From assembly GCA_037138055.1 (NCBI GenBank), contig JBAXJB010000035.1, forward strand, positions 1 through 14,434: a stretch of DNA of 14,434 nt, given 5' to 3'. Shown piece after piece: positions 14,411 through 14,434 of this stretch. Each line of letters starts with the position of its first letter. Position 1 is the first letter of the stretch. This DNA is from CAITNM01 sp037138055. Lineage in GTDB: Bacteria; Pseudomonadota; Alphaproteobacteria; Paracaedibacterales; CAITNM01. The notes under the pieces are model-generated. The model was not told the origin of the DNA and did not search any database. It saw only the letters and a list, made by a program, of their open reading frames with translations. Position numbers and translations under genes: made by a program.

Positions 14411-14434
14411 AACATGCAGTTGAAACAGCTTCTC

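Overview
The window looks like an AT-rich alphaproteobacterial chromosome, most plausibly an intracellular, protist-associated lineage near Holosporales or Rickettsiales. This placement is inference. It rests on the low GC content, a compact pdhA-pdhB-pdhC operon whose E1 beta subunit lacks the N-terminal lipoyl domain found in many free-living alphaproteobacteria, and a high density of short Sec-exported proteins without recognisable families. No rRNA, tRNA, CRISPR array or intact insertion sequence was seen.

Left part (1-3260, minus strand): a tandem duplication. Reading leftwards there is a YgjP-type zinc metallopeptidase (2568-3260), an exported S9 prolyl-oligopeptidase-family protein (426-2489), a 3' remnant of a second YgjP gene (271-426), and the start of a second exported protein (1-190, cut by the window edge) with almost the same signal peptide as the S9 protein. 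Each exported gene has a matching promoter (TTGAAA, 17 bp, TATATA) overlaid by a palindrome.

Middle (3393-6087): a 500-residue exported protein of unknown function with Ser/Ala-rich linkers and a small C-terminal domain, a VOC (glyoxalase-fold) protein on the minus strand, and a lipoprotein resembling beta-class carbonic anhydrase. A perfect 11-bp hairpin (6057-6087) separates this lipoprotein gene from the pdh operon and probably terminates both convergent transcripts.

Pyruvate dehydrogenase operon (6089-9305, minus strand): E1 alpha, E1 beta and E2 sit back to back (gaps of 0 and 1 nt), with Shine-Dalgarno sequences inside the preceding gene. E3 (lpd) is not in the window.

Right-centre (9399-11800, minus strand): four consecutive small exported or membrane proteins of a common design (signal peptide, then paired hydrophobic helices). 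At least two are clear paralogs. Three are preceded by the same roughly 30-bp element centred on ATTGCAAT, 53-56 nt before the start codon. Upstream of them is a double-NBD peptide ABC transporter ATPase (yejF-like, 11880-13469).

Right end (13470-14434): a roughly 130-bp GC-rich islet with a strong hairpin lies in an extremely AT-rich divergent intergenic region. It is followed by an unusual GNAT acetyltransferase that carries a signal peptide.

Common theme: exported proteins have multiplied by local duplication, keeping promoter and signal peptide while the mature part diverged quickly. That is the pattern expected of a fast-evolving secretome facing a host, but this role is inferred, not shown.
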